DNA of 64,000 nucleotides from Diphasiastrum complanatum (Eukaryota > Streptophyta > Lycopodiopsida > Lycopodiales > Lycopodiaceae): positions 17,349 to 81,348 of the forward strand of contig MU832235.1 in assembly GCA_029204225.1 (NCBI GenBank), given 5' to 3'. This document shows positions 51,030-61,887 of this stretch, one piece after another (the stretch's first letter is position 1; every line of letters starts with the position of its first letter). A program made the translations under genes and the position numbers. The notes under the pieces were generated by a model. It ran no database searches. It saw nothing but the letters and a program-made list of their open reading frames with translations, and was not told the DNA's origin.

Positions 51030-54000
51030 ATGATGTCTCTCAGCGCTCTCGACAATCGGAGCAGCAGCACCAGCAGCGCCATGGCACAGCAGCACCTCTA
51101 CTCCCAGCACCATCATCTCAACCTCAATGGCTCGCTCTTTGGAAGCACCTCAATCTCTGGCAGCGGCAGTGGAGCAGGAGGAATGCCTTCTTCCTATGGC
51201 AGCGGAGGCTCAGCTACTGCAATGTTGCCCCCAATCTCACCACCTCATTACTCCCAGCAACAGTCGCTTTCATACTCACAGTATCATCAGCCGCAGCAGC
51301 ACCATCTTGGCCTTGCCGACTCCCTTGGCTGGCCTTTATCACATACCTCCTCTCTGGATGTTGCGCTTGGCCCTAAACGTCATCTCGAAGAAGGTTAGTT
51401 TTTACTTGCTGCACCCTTGAGTTTTGGAAAGCATATCATATTGCCTGAAAGTCTGTGTTGCCTTGTATTGTTACTTTTGCTGACGAACGCGTTTCTGTTT
51501 AAACCTTGTTTTTTTGTTCTCTTGGTCAACTTTCAATCAAATCAATGTGTGTAGACAATGTTGGCACACCCTGAATTTATCACCACCTGGAATGATGACC
51601 TGGTGCAGAACCTTTACGTGGCAGAATTTTTCCTTTTATCCCGTAAGCAAAACTTCTTCCTGAATACCACGCTATCCATGTACACGTATATGTGTGTGCG
51701 TGTCTTCCAATCACCAGCATTGTGCATGAGACGGGTCCCTTCCTCCCATGCGTGAACACAGGCATATATAGTTCAGACGAATGCTCGCACTTGCGAATGT
51801 GGGTATACCAACGACACACTTGCACACAAGAACATTTCTCCGACACCCAGGTCTCAGGTGAAATATCTTGAATCAATTTTTCTTCACATGGTGAAGGTTG
51901 ATTCTACTGGGGCAAAGCATCTCACACTTGTGACAGACGCACCATCAGGATCAATCTCCTTAGTGACATCATTATTATGTCTGTTTATCAACTAAAGTGC
52001 ATGAAATGCAGGTCTTTAGGGCTTGTTAGAAAATGAGATCCGACAAAATTTCCACATCACACATTGATTTGGAGTCTGGACCAAAGAAAGAGCACTTTTT
52101 CGTGGGCAAATATCCCTAGAGGGTGAAGCAGAAAACTACACTAAGAAGTAAAAAGAGAGTTCATATCTTCACATTTGTTGGAGAGGGCACACAAAACTCA
52201 ACATTTCACTTTGCAGAATGAGCAATGAGCATTAATTTTATAGTTTAAAAGGACACGAGTTCTCAGACATGCTTATGGGATTTAATCATCCCTAGTGGCA
52301 CACGGTAGCCCACTTAACACTATGACTTCGATCTCAGGACCTTACTGAATGAGCTAGAACCTTTAAGTTGACCAGAGGATCCAGAGGTTTTTGTACTGTA
52401 AAGAATAATTTTTGGAGCATAATGAGATTTGTTTTCATTTTAAGACCACAAGTACATTAATCACAAAGTACAACATGACAACAAAATAAACTTTGCTTAC
52501 TTTCCAACATGTTCTCCTGTAATTAGTCAGCATGTAACTGGTATGATGCAAATTGGAACGAGATAATGGAATGTTCATGACTTTGAAACGTGAGTCCCTT
52601 TAGTTGTGTCACATATATGTACTTGAAATCAGTTAATGACTATTCACTAGCGACCTTTTTGAATCTTGTGAAGATAGCCGGGTATAATTATTGCAGTAAT
52701 GCCTCTGTTAAAGACATGCAATGTGACAAAATGAGCAACAATGCTAGCTTCCTTGGTTCAATACTTTTTAATTGACTTGTCAATATGGGGTCAAAATTTC
52801 AAACCAAAGATTCTTAGAATTTTTTGGGGCATAATACAAGGTCTATGTGATAACTCAATATCTCTATATAAATTTGAGATTTGATGTGATGCATTGTTAA
52901 GTGTAGAATGCTAAAGAGATGGTGAAATGGGTCTCCTTTAGAGATCGTAGAGCTCATTTTGTGAATAGGAGATTCCACATACATAGGACATGGAGCCCTT
53001 GGGTGGGGGACAAAACCTGTGGCCTAGCCAAATCCCTTGTGGTTATGATTCTGGAATTGCGATGACTCCATTGTTTTTCCATAAGAAGTGTAGAGACCAT
53101 TTTACGGTGCACTAGAAAGCAGCCCACTATCACTTTATCGCCAACCAAAGTTGCAGCTATTTGGTTATGATGGCTACTTGGTGATATGCAATTGAAGTAG
53201 GACCTACATTGCAAGAAAATCAATCTATCATGCAAGGACGAAGCATATAGAGGCGGACCAACACTTTATATGAGAAAGTGTAGAGTGATCAAATTGAGCT
53301 AGCATACTGCAACACCAACAATGAGACTGTAGATATCTTTACTAAACCACCTAGTCAAAACAAATTTGAGAAGTTCATAACATTGTTAGGTGTTTGCTTA
53401 GATTGAATTGCCATCAAGGAGGCAATATTGAAGAGTATTTCTTATCATACCCCTTTGGCTAAGCATTACCATTATTGTAAGTTGTACATCTATCATGGGG
53501 CATCTTATTTGTAGAATACACAGGGCCTTGCAACTTGAGAAATTGCTTGAGCTCCTCACAACACCAAAACGTAGAAGAGAAAATGAATTGTTAGAGAGAG
53601 GGGGAAGGGCATGGGTCCTCCTAATCCTTTGTTAGGTTAGCACCTCAAATACATGCATGGAAATTATAGGTGGCATCCATGTGATTGAGCTACTTGGCCA
53701 CTTGCACTAACCTATATTTTCCATGCATGTATATGAGGAGCTAACCTAACAAAGGATTAGGAGGACCCATGCCCTTCCCCCTCTCTCTAACGATTCATTT
53801 TGTCTTCTAAGTTTTGGTGTTGTGAGGAGCTCAAGCAATTTCTTTTGTGTTTAGTGTCTTCCATAGCTTAGTTTCTCAAGCTTTCATGTTCATCTAGGAT
53901 TGAAGTTAAGATAGTCCATAGCTAGGCCTTGCATTTCATCATCCCCATCTTGACGCCTCTATGATGAGTACTATATGATTGCAATAAATGCGATGTGTTT

Positions 54001-55171
54001 TCCAATTGCATGTTGATTTCCATTTTCGAAAAGTATAAAATTTATTCTGCACGTGAACAAATTTTGATTATTTGCAAGTATAAAGATAGGACATTTCGTC
54101 AAATTGGTTATTTTGAAACATTAATACGTCATTCTTTTTCTCTCGGGTCCTCAACTATCATTTTTTTTGGAAAAAATAATGAGTACTATGGATGTATGAA
54201 TACTAGTAGACTGTTTTTTGGCATGCTTCAAATACTTGGATGAGACCCATACAACAATACAATGTGCCTCTCCGCTCCACTACTTGTATGAAAGTAAGGT
54301 GATCATCCGTTGATATCGAGTGCCTTTGAGCTTTGCCCTTATGCCTAAGGGCTTTCCATTTAGTCTTCTGTGAGACAAATCTACCAAGGTAGTTTACTTA
54401 GTTGTCCATGCAATTGTAGTCTTTAAGAAATGTGTAGCCCCCTTTAGTTTGTCAATCACATCAAGTACATTGCGAACTCTTACATTTAGGGATTCACTTT
54501 GTTGTAATGGTTCTTTTTACAATGTTTTGGAAATTAGTTCAGCCATCAAGTTATGCATTATTTCAGAATTCTTCCCTACCATGGCTGTGTGTCTTCGTTT
54601 CTTCTTTATGCTCCAATTCGCTCTCAAGAGCTTGGATCTTATCAAATCTATGCATTTGTCGGATTGGTTGAACTTTTTGTTTTCTCCCTTTATAAGTGCT
54701 GAAATTCCTTTTTTCATGAGGGTAGTGTGATTTTGGAGTAGGTCTTGCATCTATCCTAGTTTATAAAGCGATCGATTCAATGTTTCACAAATCGACGATT
54801 CGAACGAGGAATCGCAGTTCAAATTGGTCCGGTTTGAATTGGCCATTTCGAATCGGAAACATGTTCGAATCGGTTCCCAACTTAAAAAAATTTCAAATTG
54901 GCCTGAGAAATGAAAAATTGTTCGAATCGGCCGATTCGAACCTGAATTGGCCGGTTTGAACCGGTCAAATCGGCCGATTTGAACCGGTGCATGAAACATT
55001 GGATCGATTGGATATGGGAAAAAAGAATTTTCTTACCCCTTGAGCCATTACGAATGGAGGCAACAAAAGGCAATCCTCTAGGTCTAGGTCTCTCATTCAT
55101 GAATCATTGTGAGCAAATTTTAAAATCTCATGAGATTGTGAGTAGATTTGATAGTAGTAGCAGCAGAGGGT

Positions 55172-55248
<77 letters not shown>

Positions 55249-58200
55249 CAGAAAGAGAAGAAGAAGAAGAAGAAAGAGAAGAAGAAGAAGAAAGAGAAGA
55301 AGCAGCAACAGAAAGAGAAGAAGCAGAAGAAGAAGAAAGAGAAGAAGCAGAAGAAGAAGAAAGAGAAGAAGCAGAAGAAAGAGAAGAAGAAGAAGAAGAA
55401 GCAGAAAGAGAGAAGAAGAAGAAGAAGAAGAAGAAAGAGAAGAAGAAGAAAGAGAAGAAGAAGCAGAAAGAGAGAAGAAGAAGAAGAAGAAGAAGAAAGA
55501 GAAGAAGAAGAAGAAGAAGTAGAAGAGGAAGAAGAAAGAGAAGAAGACGCAGAGGAAGAGGAAGAAGAAGAAGCAGAAAGAGAGAAGAAGAAGAAGAAGA
55601 AGAAAGAGAAGAAGAAGAAGAAGAAGTAGAAGAGGAAGAAGAAAGAGAAGAAGAAGCAGAAAGAGAGAAGAAGAAGAAGAAGAAGAAAGAGAAGAAGAAG
55701 AAGAAGAAGTAGAAGAGGAAGAAGAAAGAGAAGAAGAAGTAGAGGAAGAGGAAGAAGAAGAAGTAGAAGAGGAAGAAGAAGAAGAAGAAGTAGAAGAAGA
55801 AGATTAAGATTAAGATTAATGTTTGTCCAATACCCAAAGAATAAAATAGGAAATTTTTCGTGTAAGGACTTATTCAAGCAACTATCTACTTCAGAAAGAA
55901 GATGAAGCATAAGCGTACAAAAGACTAACATAATCTCTCTATCGATAGAGTCCCAGAGCTTAACCTCTAGCTCTGTCGAGGGTGCAATAAGAGCCTAATT
56001 TTCCACTTTGCAAAGGAGAAAAGCAATAAAAGTATAACTAGCTACCTTGAAAAAAAATAGGTGATGTGGTGAGAAGCTCGTGCTGGATGCTGAAGTGAGA
56101 CTCGAGCATGTGGTCGGACTGCAACACTGGATCTAGTATGAGCACGTGGTAGACTCTGAATCTTCGTCCTCTGAACAGCAATATCAATCTCATCATCCGA
56201 TCTGTCGGCTCTCTCTCGCTTCCGAAAAACTGAGTAATAAGGGCTTGACTATGTTCGTCATCTGACTCAGGCGGTAGTAACGAGGCTCGCAATGTAAGCA
56301 TGTCTTGCAACAAAAGCCCCACACATCTAGAATTAGGATAAGCTAGAAATGAGCCCAAAGTGTGAGGAGTATCTCGGTAGAGATAGTGATAGCGACCCCG
56401 TATCTCATAATAGATAGGACATCTGAAAATGAAATGGAATTCATCCTCTACCTCCTGAGAAGAGCAAAGCTGACAAAGTCGTTGTGGTCTAGGTGTGTCT
56501 GTGTATTTGCCTGTCTCAATAGCCAGCTGATGAGATGAAACTAGAATATGCCCCACAAGTGAAAGCGTAAACCATAAGATAATGGCTGCGACAAATAATG
56601 TGGAAGAATAGGTAGTCCCATATCGTCAAGCTGTATAAGGTGATTGTGATAAAAATGCATCTTAACCTATCAGGATCAAGCTGTGACCACACTGTGTGGA
56701 TATAGCTCCGATAGATCTGCCGACGTATGTATGCATGTGTCCCGTTAGGGAGATCTGCCATAGATATCCCCCACATATGAAGAAGCTTCGATACTCTCCC
56801 AAAACTACGAGGACTTAGCCTGCTGGCTAGCGATAGTGCGAGAAGAAAATAAGGCTGCAACCACATCTAGAAGCATCCATATTTGCGAGTCTGTGTAGAA
56901 ACGTGACAATCCGAAATATTGCCTCCACAACCAGAGGAGGAGACGCAAACTCAACCAGTATAATGTCGTGGGGTACTGAAGGCTTAGCCCGGATCAGCCG
57001 GCTAAGCATAAGAATCTGAAGATGTGTAATATCTCTCCAAGAACCTCTAGAGAGATCAGGACACCACGTCTCAACATAATACATAGCAACAGGGGAAACA
57101 ACAGTGGAGAAAAGCAAACGTCGCGTGGCTGGATCATGAATGTGATATGCATAACACAATCTCTCCATCTGAACAAGTGCTGCATGACCCTTACGAAACC
57201 TTGCCATAGAAGCAGGTCGAAAGGTAAGCAGAGGACCAAAGAAAAGAACTGCAAGATAGGAGTGCGAGGCAACAATCTCCAGCTGTTGACCATCATAAAA
57301 GAATATATCATCTCTTATGTTTTGTTTGGTGTTGGGCACCATAATCTTGATCTTGGAGGTGTTCACTTTCAAACCCCATGTCACACAAAAACCACTTAAA
57401 GCGTCCAGATGTCTCTGAAGACCTCGTGCTGAAGAAGATAGAAGAATAACATCGTCAACATATAAGAGGATGGGTATGATGATATCTGCAAGCGGACATC
57501 CATCTCCACCCTCTTCCCTTATGACCCGCTCTACATCATCTATGTAAAGAGCAAAAAGAGTAGGAGATAATGGGCAGCCCTGCTTTACTCCGATAGTGCT
57601 ATGAATCACTGAAGAACATCCCAACCCATCACGAAAATGTGCCCGAACTCTCTCATATGAAGTAGTAATGACTGCTATAACCTCCTGTGAAAAACCAAAA
57701 GATTTCAACGTTGGATCAAAAGATGTCTCAGCACCAAATCAAAAGCCCTATGAAAATATAGAAAGCAACAATACATCCTCTGCTTCCTATGCTTAGCCTC
57801 CTCAATAATGCACCTCAAGATAAATATCTGGTCTGTCGTAGAATACCCAGATCTGAATCCGGCCTGACCAAGAGCATCTAATCCATCTGACTCAGCTTGT
57901 ACAAAAACAATCGACTGTAATACTGAACCATATAACTTAGCCAAAGTATGACTAATCATAATGGTGTGGTAGTTTTCTACATTCATTGGATCACCTGTTT
58001 TGAGAATGGGATGGAGTAAGTTAGTACACCAGGCTGTGGGAAAACCTGAGATAACAGCTTGATTAAAGATGTGGGAAATGTATGGGAAGATAATTGGAGC
58101 AACTGGTTCTAAGAAGTCAATGTTGAGAGAGTTATCAGACGCTTTGTTGTTTTGGGCTGTTTTAATGGCCTCTTCAATCATATATGGAGTAAAAAGGGTA

Positions 58201-60433
58201 AATTCAGAGGGTCTCGAAGAAAGCGAAATGGAAGGAGAATCCAGGGTGTAAAGTTGCGAGGCATAATCCACCCAATCCTCAACATCAATGGGGGCAAGAG
58301 TAAAGGAATGCTTGGAAAAAATCTTCTAGAAAAAGGATGAAAAGGATGAGACAACTGCATCAATTAACTTGTGGCCCAGGTTCTGAAGATAAATCTTCTT
58401 CTTTTTCCTCGTAGTTCTACGATAAATCTTTTGCTTATGAATGAGTGTAGTAGGGAGGTGATATCTAGCATGAACTACCTGCTTATGAAGGGCGAGACAC
58501 TCGGTATCATACCATTTATTATGAGCTCTTTTGTGTGAGGAGTAACGTTGTATAGGGTAAGAAGAAAAAGTTGTACAAGAGACTGAGACAAGTAAGATGC
58601 CTGATGCTCAACTGATGAAGAAAACGGAAAATTAAGGAGCATATTTGTCAATGAAGATGTGTAAGCAGGGAGACCGGAAGACGTTAGCAGGGAGCCCCGA
58701 GTCCCTAAAGAGAAGGCTTATTGTAATATCTAGGTTTGCCGTCAACAAATACAGCTCTTTGTCCTTTTTCTTTTGCCTCTTGATAAATCTTTTTTCGTGC
58801 AAGCCAGTCAGTGTGTTAAATCGTCATCCATGAAACAAAAGTGCCTTTGAGCTTCGCTCTAAGCCTTAGGGCTGCATTACGGTGTTCAACAGAATGAAAC
58901 TTAATAAACAACACATGCTCATCGTATTTGCATCTCCAAGTAGTATCAAAGCCTTATGACAATTTCTTAGTGAGCAGCTCCTTTGCCTCTTCAATGGGTT
59001 TACCCCCGTTAGGTATTCCCCTAACTCTAATATTAAGAGCCTTTTTGGCTCTCTTGGCTTGTTCACTAAAAACTGTTTCCAAAGTAGATTCCGCAAACAA
59101 AAAATTAGTAGAGCTAGATGCAATATTACCATCTTTCTTGAGAATCGATGCCCAAGTACGAGTTTCTTCCACTTGCTTTTCCAATGAGGAAATCTTATTT
59201 CCCATTTCTTCTTGCAAACTATAGCCTTGCTGTTCTTCCAATTGTCTCTTGAGCTGCAAGTTTTCCTCCTTGCTCTTGCCGGTTTTAGTTTCCAACAAGC
59301 TGATCTATCGCTTAAGCCCAAGCACTTCCTGTTTTAGGAAGCCCAATTCGTAGACGAATAAACTTTTAATAGCCTCGGATGGAGTGTAATGGAGTGAGAT
59401 CCTTTTCTTGTTAGATGTAGAACTTTACAATTTCTATCTATAATCATGTTTTATATTGTTATTATGACTTAGATCCTTTGACTTTTTGAGTTGCTCGTAT
59501 TTTGTTTCTAAGCCTCATCTTATGACATCACTCACTTCTCTATATAAATTTGTGAAATTGATATGTTCTAATTTCACAAATAGGTATAAATCATGTTTGA
59601 TCGTTTGTTAAGAATTTTTTGTTTTCTGATTTTTTGCTTATGATATCTTGTGAAGCTATAATGAGCTTTTTTATTGAAGTCTAAAGATATAAAAAGACAA
59701 GGAAATAGTAGGTTTTGTTTGTGTATGTATATTTCAAGTTATTGTTAATCCTTATTGTAGTCAAAGCATGTACAAATAAAAATCGTATACATATATGCAT
59801 TATGTTTTTAGCATATTATTGTGGATTGTTATCTGACAATTGGCATTGGTGTTGTTGCATTGGTACAACTATATTACTGTCAATTGCTGGATACTACTCC
59901 GTGTGCAATATACTATATGCTGGCCTCTACAATTATCTGGCTGTCGTACTACGCTGGTAACTGCAATACGGTATCATATTATATATTCTAAACTCTCCTA
60001 TCTGCGATTTGAATCTTATTTTTGAAATTGATATGCACTTGGTCCTTGAATCATATTCACTATAAATTATTTATATGGTACTTGTTTGGAAATTTTGATG
60101 TGTACTTTTTGTTGTTTTGTGTGCATATACTACATATGCTTGGAAAAATGTATTTTTGATAATTGATGCCCATTTATTGAAATGCTTTTTCTCCCCATTG
60201 GCCACATCTACAAAGATTATTTGTCAGCTAGTTATTTGGCTAAGCGAGCACGAGTGGATAACCTCCTCCCTCAGAGAACAGAGCCTATTCCTTCTATCTC
60301 TCTTTATCCACAGAGACCCGGGGAAAAGTTTTGTGCTTTTTATATGAGCACTGCAACCTGTAAATTTGGAGCATCTTGCAAATTTGACCACCCTGCATGG
60401 GTCCCGACTGGGGGCATTGCAAATTGGAAGGAG
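51030..60433 (+). CDS. HUA1: HUA1-like CCCH zinc-finger RNA-binding protein (5' part)
   Basis: Exon 1 is 51030-51393 (ATG at 51030 or the adjacent 51033; donor GTTAGT, phase 1). Exon 2 is 60228-60433 (acceptor TTTGTCAG; donor GTATAC, phase 0). The two phases fit exactly. Exon 1 encodes an unstructured Ser/Gly/Gln/His-rich N-terminus ending in a DSLGWP...[10 protein letters not shown] segment. Exon 2 gives [11 protein letters not shown], then [11 protein letters not shown] and the first C-X8-C-X5-C-X3-H finger, ending [17 protein letters not shown], (L/I)YPQRPGEK and HP-WVP-GGI-WKE are hallmarks of Arabidopsis HUA1, a nuclear six-finger RNA-binding protein needed for AGAMOUS pre-mRNA processing. 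The remaining fingers lie beyond the window. The 8834-bp intron is filled with transposons. Confidence 0.85.
51394..53058. other. HUA1-like intron 1, first part
   Basis: Intron sequence from the donor GTTAGT onward. I see no further exon and no transposon-coding text. Frames at 51558-51755 and 52590-52775 have no domain. Confidence 0.6.
53059..53430 (+). pseudogene. Ty1/copia RNase H end within intron
   Basis: Across frames: a [10 protein letters not shown]-like segment, [18 protein letters not shown] (about 53212-53265) and a text equivalent to [22 protein letters not shown] (about 53310-53375), followed by GGCAATATTGAAGAG, which resembles the copia end and start of a 3' LTR. Several stops and frameshifts. 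It is in the same sense as the host gene. Confidence 0.7.
53539..53842. repeat. Long inverted repeat, two 132-bp arms and a 40-nt loop
   Basis: Left arm 53539-53670 pairs with 53711-53842 over their whole equal length with only a few mismatches. Arms start GAAATTGCTTGAGCTCCTC and meet at TATAGG / CCTATA. The loop is 53671-53710. The left arm continues without a break from the copia 3' end, so the structure probably arose from copia LTR-type sequence and an inverted copy. It lies in the sense strand of the HUA1-like intron, so the pre-mRNA would carry a long hairpin. Confidence 0.9.
54320..54750 (-). pseudogene. LINE ORF1 scrap
   Basis: The minus strand shows a helical Lys/Glu-rich frame (54517-54750), then [17 protein letters not shown]-like text and a [16 protein letters not shown] segment. 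The last matches, one frame over, the LRLRAKLKG box of the LINE ORF1 at 58700-59330. No ORF2 follows. Confidence 0.5.
54778..55001. mobile_element. MITE with 8-bp target duplication (hAT-like, second type)
   Basis: A 224-bp element flanked by exact GATCGATT (54770-54777 and 55002-55009). Terminal inverted repeats CAATGTTTCA...TGAAACATTG. It is packed with GAATCGG/CCGATTC words, including perfect palindromes at 54920-54941 (22 bp) and 54965-54982 (18 bp, TCAAATCGGCCGATTTGA). Same plan as the MITE family at 1187-2165 but with different end sequences. Confidence 0.8.
55177..55820. repeat. (GA)35 plus about 570 bp of GAA-type repeat
   Basis: Pure GA 55177-55246, then GAA-rich sequence with AGCAGAAAGAGAG interruptions. 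These recur near 55402, 55464, 55574 and 55656 as a higher-order unit, and the tract ends in three GATTAA units (about 55801-55818). Almost every base on the plus strand is a purine. The long Glu/Lys/Arg or Ser/Phe/Leu ORFs over it are repeat translations. Confidence 0.97.
55821..58700 (-). pseudogene. LINE (non-LTR retrotransposon) ORF2, RT part
   Basis: Antisense to the host gene. Order on the minus strand: an [14 protein letters not shown]-like linker (about 58530-58440), RT start (58271-57705: [39 protein letters not shown]), then 57708-56827 with [20 protein letters not shown] and the active-site box [10 protein letters not shown] frameshifted 3' part (56866-56038) ends in a C2HC finger (CQLC...H...C). 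Frameshifts lie at about 57705, 56850 and 56540. RT motif A reads YFHRAFDLV, with Tyr where the catalytic Asp is expected. The N-terminal endonuclease is missing, so the copy is dead. Its 3' end adjoins the GAA tract. Confidence 0.85.
58701..59330 (-). pseudogene. LINE ORF1
   Basis: The minus-strand frame 59298-58954 encodes a coiled coil ([40 protein letters not shown]), then [30 protein letters not shown], the start of the RRM-like region of LINE ORF1 proteins. It continues in another frame with [14 protein letters not shown] and [17 protein letters not shown]-like text to about 58710. It is followed directly by the ORF2 linker, so the ORF2 endonuclease has been deleted. Confidence 0.75.
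59331..60227. other. HUA1-like intron 1, last part
   Basis: Unremarkable AT-rich intron up to the acceptor TTTGTCAG at 60227. Short frames (59715-59960) have no domain. Confidence 0.6.
60228..60433 (+). CDS. HUA1: HUA1-like exon 2 with first CCCH finger
   Basis: Two bases complete the split Ala codon, then 68 codons follow. Zinc ligands are C, C, C and H in [22 protein letters not shown]. If intron 2 were retained, translation would stop after about 24 more residues (TAG near 60503). No later exon was found up to 64000, so intron 2 exceeds 3.5 kb. Confidence 0.9.
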
Positions 60434-60635
60434 GTATACTTGTTCTTACTAGTTTTCGGCTCTTATTTGGCTATGGAGATATATGATATGCTATTAGCTG
60501 GTTAGTAATTTCATTCACATTTATAGAAGTTGCGTTTATGAGTGGTCACTTGTGACAACTACTATTTATTACAAGAGTAATGTTTGTTTTGTTTCTGTCA
60601 AACCCCTTTGGGTATGTTGGATACATACATAGAAA

Positions 60636-60695
60636 CACGTTCCGAAACGAAACACATTTTGAAAGTGCTCTAAATGTATTCCATTTCGGAACGTG
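60636..60695. repeat. Hairpin with 12-bp perfect arms
   Basis: CACGTTCCGAAA (60636-60647) and TTTCGGAACGTG (60684-60695) around a 36-nt loop. The words resemble the palindromes of the MITE family (AACG, TTCCG), so it may be a deletion derivative. No target duplication was found. Confidence 0.6.
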
Positions 60696-60984
60696 GCTAG
60701 GTATTTTTATCTCATTTCTTGGAATGCTTTTTTTTATAATAGTTTTTGAATCATTGAAGTAGGGCAAAGGGTTGATATACCCTAAGCCTTAGCAAAAAAA
60801 TCAATTACTCATTCTAGCGAAGTACATCAATTGCAAGTACCTATGACTCTATACAAAAACTATGGGTCCGGGGGCTGCCGGTAGACCCCGGCCCCAACGG
60901 TAAGGCCTCTTCATGATTTGGCCTTCCAACTCCCTGAGCGAAACACACTTACTGGGACTATCTGTGATCCTAACGAACATGCTA

Positions 60985-61236
60985 GAGGTTGGTTTTGAAT
61001 TTTTATCCTTGACAGAACCCAACATGGATTAATGCACCTGAATTGGACCATCCTGCACCCGAAACAGTTGGCAAATTACACAGTAATTATACTCTTAATT
61101 AGAGCTTTCATCTGATACCCATATTGCTCCAAAAAAAACCAAAAAAAAAAAACGTTTCTGGAATTTTTTTTTTTAAATTTCAGAAACTTTTTGAACGCGA
61201 TTCTGAAACGCGTTTCAGAAACGTTGGGCATCTATG
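60985..61236. mobile_element. MITE, palindrome family copy C (5' truncated)
   Basis: Shares with copy B the block TTAGAGCTTTCATCTGATACCCATATTGC (about 61098-61127) and the GGATTAATGCAC region. It ends in the perfect 20-bp palindrome TTCTGAAACGCGTTTCAGAA (61201-61220), then the end ...GCATCTATG (61236), matching the family terminus CATAG-TGC in inverse. The left terminus and target duplication were not found. It lies in intron 2 of the HUA1-like gene. Confidence 0.7.
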
Positions 61237-61887
61237 GATTGTATATTAAACAAATTCGTGTTGTATTTAAATGTACTTGTCTCATGAGGGCTTATCAAAA
61301 TAAAAGACATCGTATTGACAAATTACAGAGTCAATCCATTAAGAGGCCGAAGGCCCCATGATAATTGGGCTACTAGTAATAGATCAATAACATGCCATCA
61401 GTGGGCCGTATTTGCTCCATAATCATTGTATTGGGTTCCTACCATTGTGTAAAATATAAATAGGACCCAAATCTTAAGGTAGATGTATTTATGCCCATGT
61501 TCTGAGAGATTCCATTTGGTGTTGAGACAATCTTCTAAGGTATTGTACTAGCTCATGTACTATGCTGTTGTGCTCAATAGGTTTCGAGTTCGTGTGCATT
61601 CTCCTTCACTCATGTGAGTTCTCCTTAGTCATCTCCATCATTATTTTGTACGTGGTATTAGATCAAAATTGGCTGTGTACAAAAACACATCATGTACTTC
61701 TACATGGGTACACTTAACCAACAAGGCCATTGCAAGAGACTTATATCACTTCAGAGGGATTGGAAGCAAAATCTTTCTATGGGTGCGAAGATTGGCTGAT
61801 TGGTTGCATAAATTTCATTGATAGTTTGTTGATTGAATGGTTCACACTCCATGCATCTGTAGTGTATGAATGAGTCGCATACTCCAC
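61237..61887. other. HUA1-like intron 2, unassigned
   Basis: No recognisable gene. The section 61500-61700 has the look of LTR-type leader sequence (GTACTAGCTCATGTAC, TTTGTACGTGGTATTAGATC, the last close to a primer-site phrase) but is not assignable. Confidence 0.35.

Noticed and set aside
51127-51420. 97-codon ORF overlapping HUA1-like exon 1
   Set aside because: Off-frame shadow of the Ser/Gln/His-rich exon. The frame starting at 51030 splices in phase to the zinc-finger exon.
54979-55931. Long ORFs on both strands (216, 246, 267 and 124 codons)
   Set aside because: They are translations of GA and GAA repeats (Glu/Lys/Arg on plus; Ser/Leu/Phe on minus) with no sequence complexity. The ends lie in intron or LINE sequence.
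57022-57399. 125-codon plus-strand ORF inside the LINE
   Set aside because: Opposite strand of the LINE RT domain; no independent features.
60117-60347. 76-codon frame overlapping HUA1-like exon 2
   Set aside because: Alternative frame of the same exon; the CCCH finger is in the other frame.
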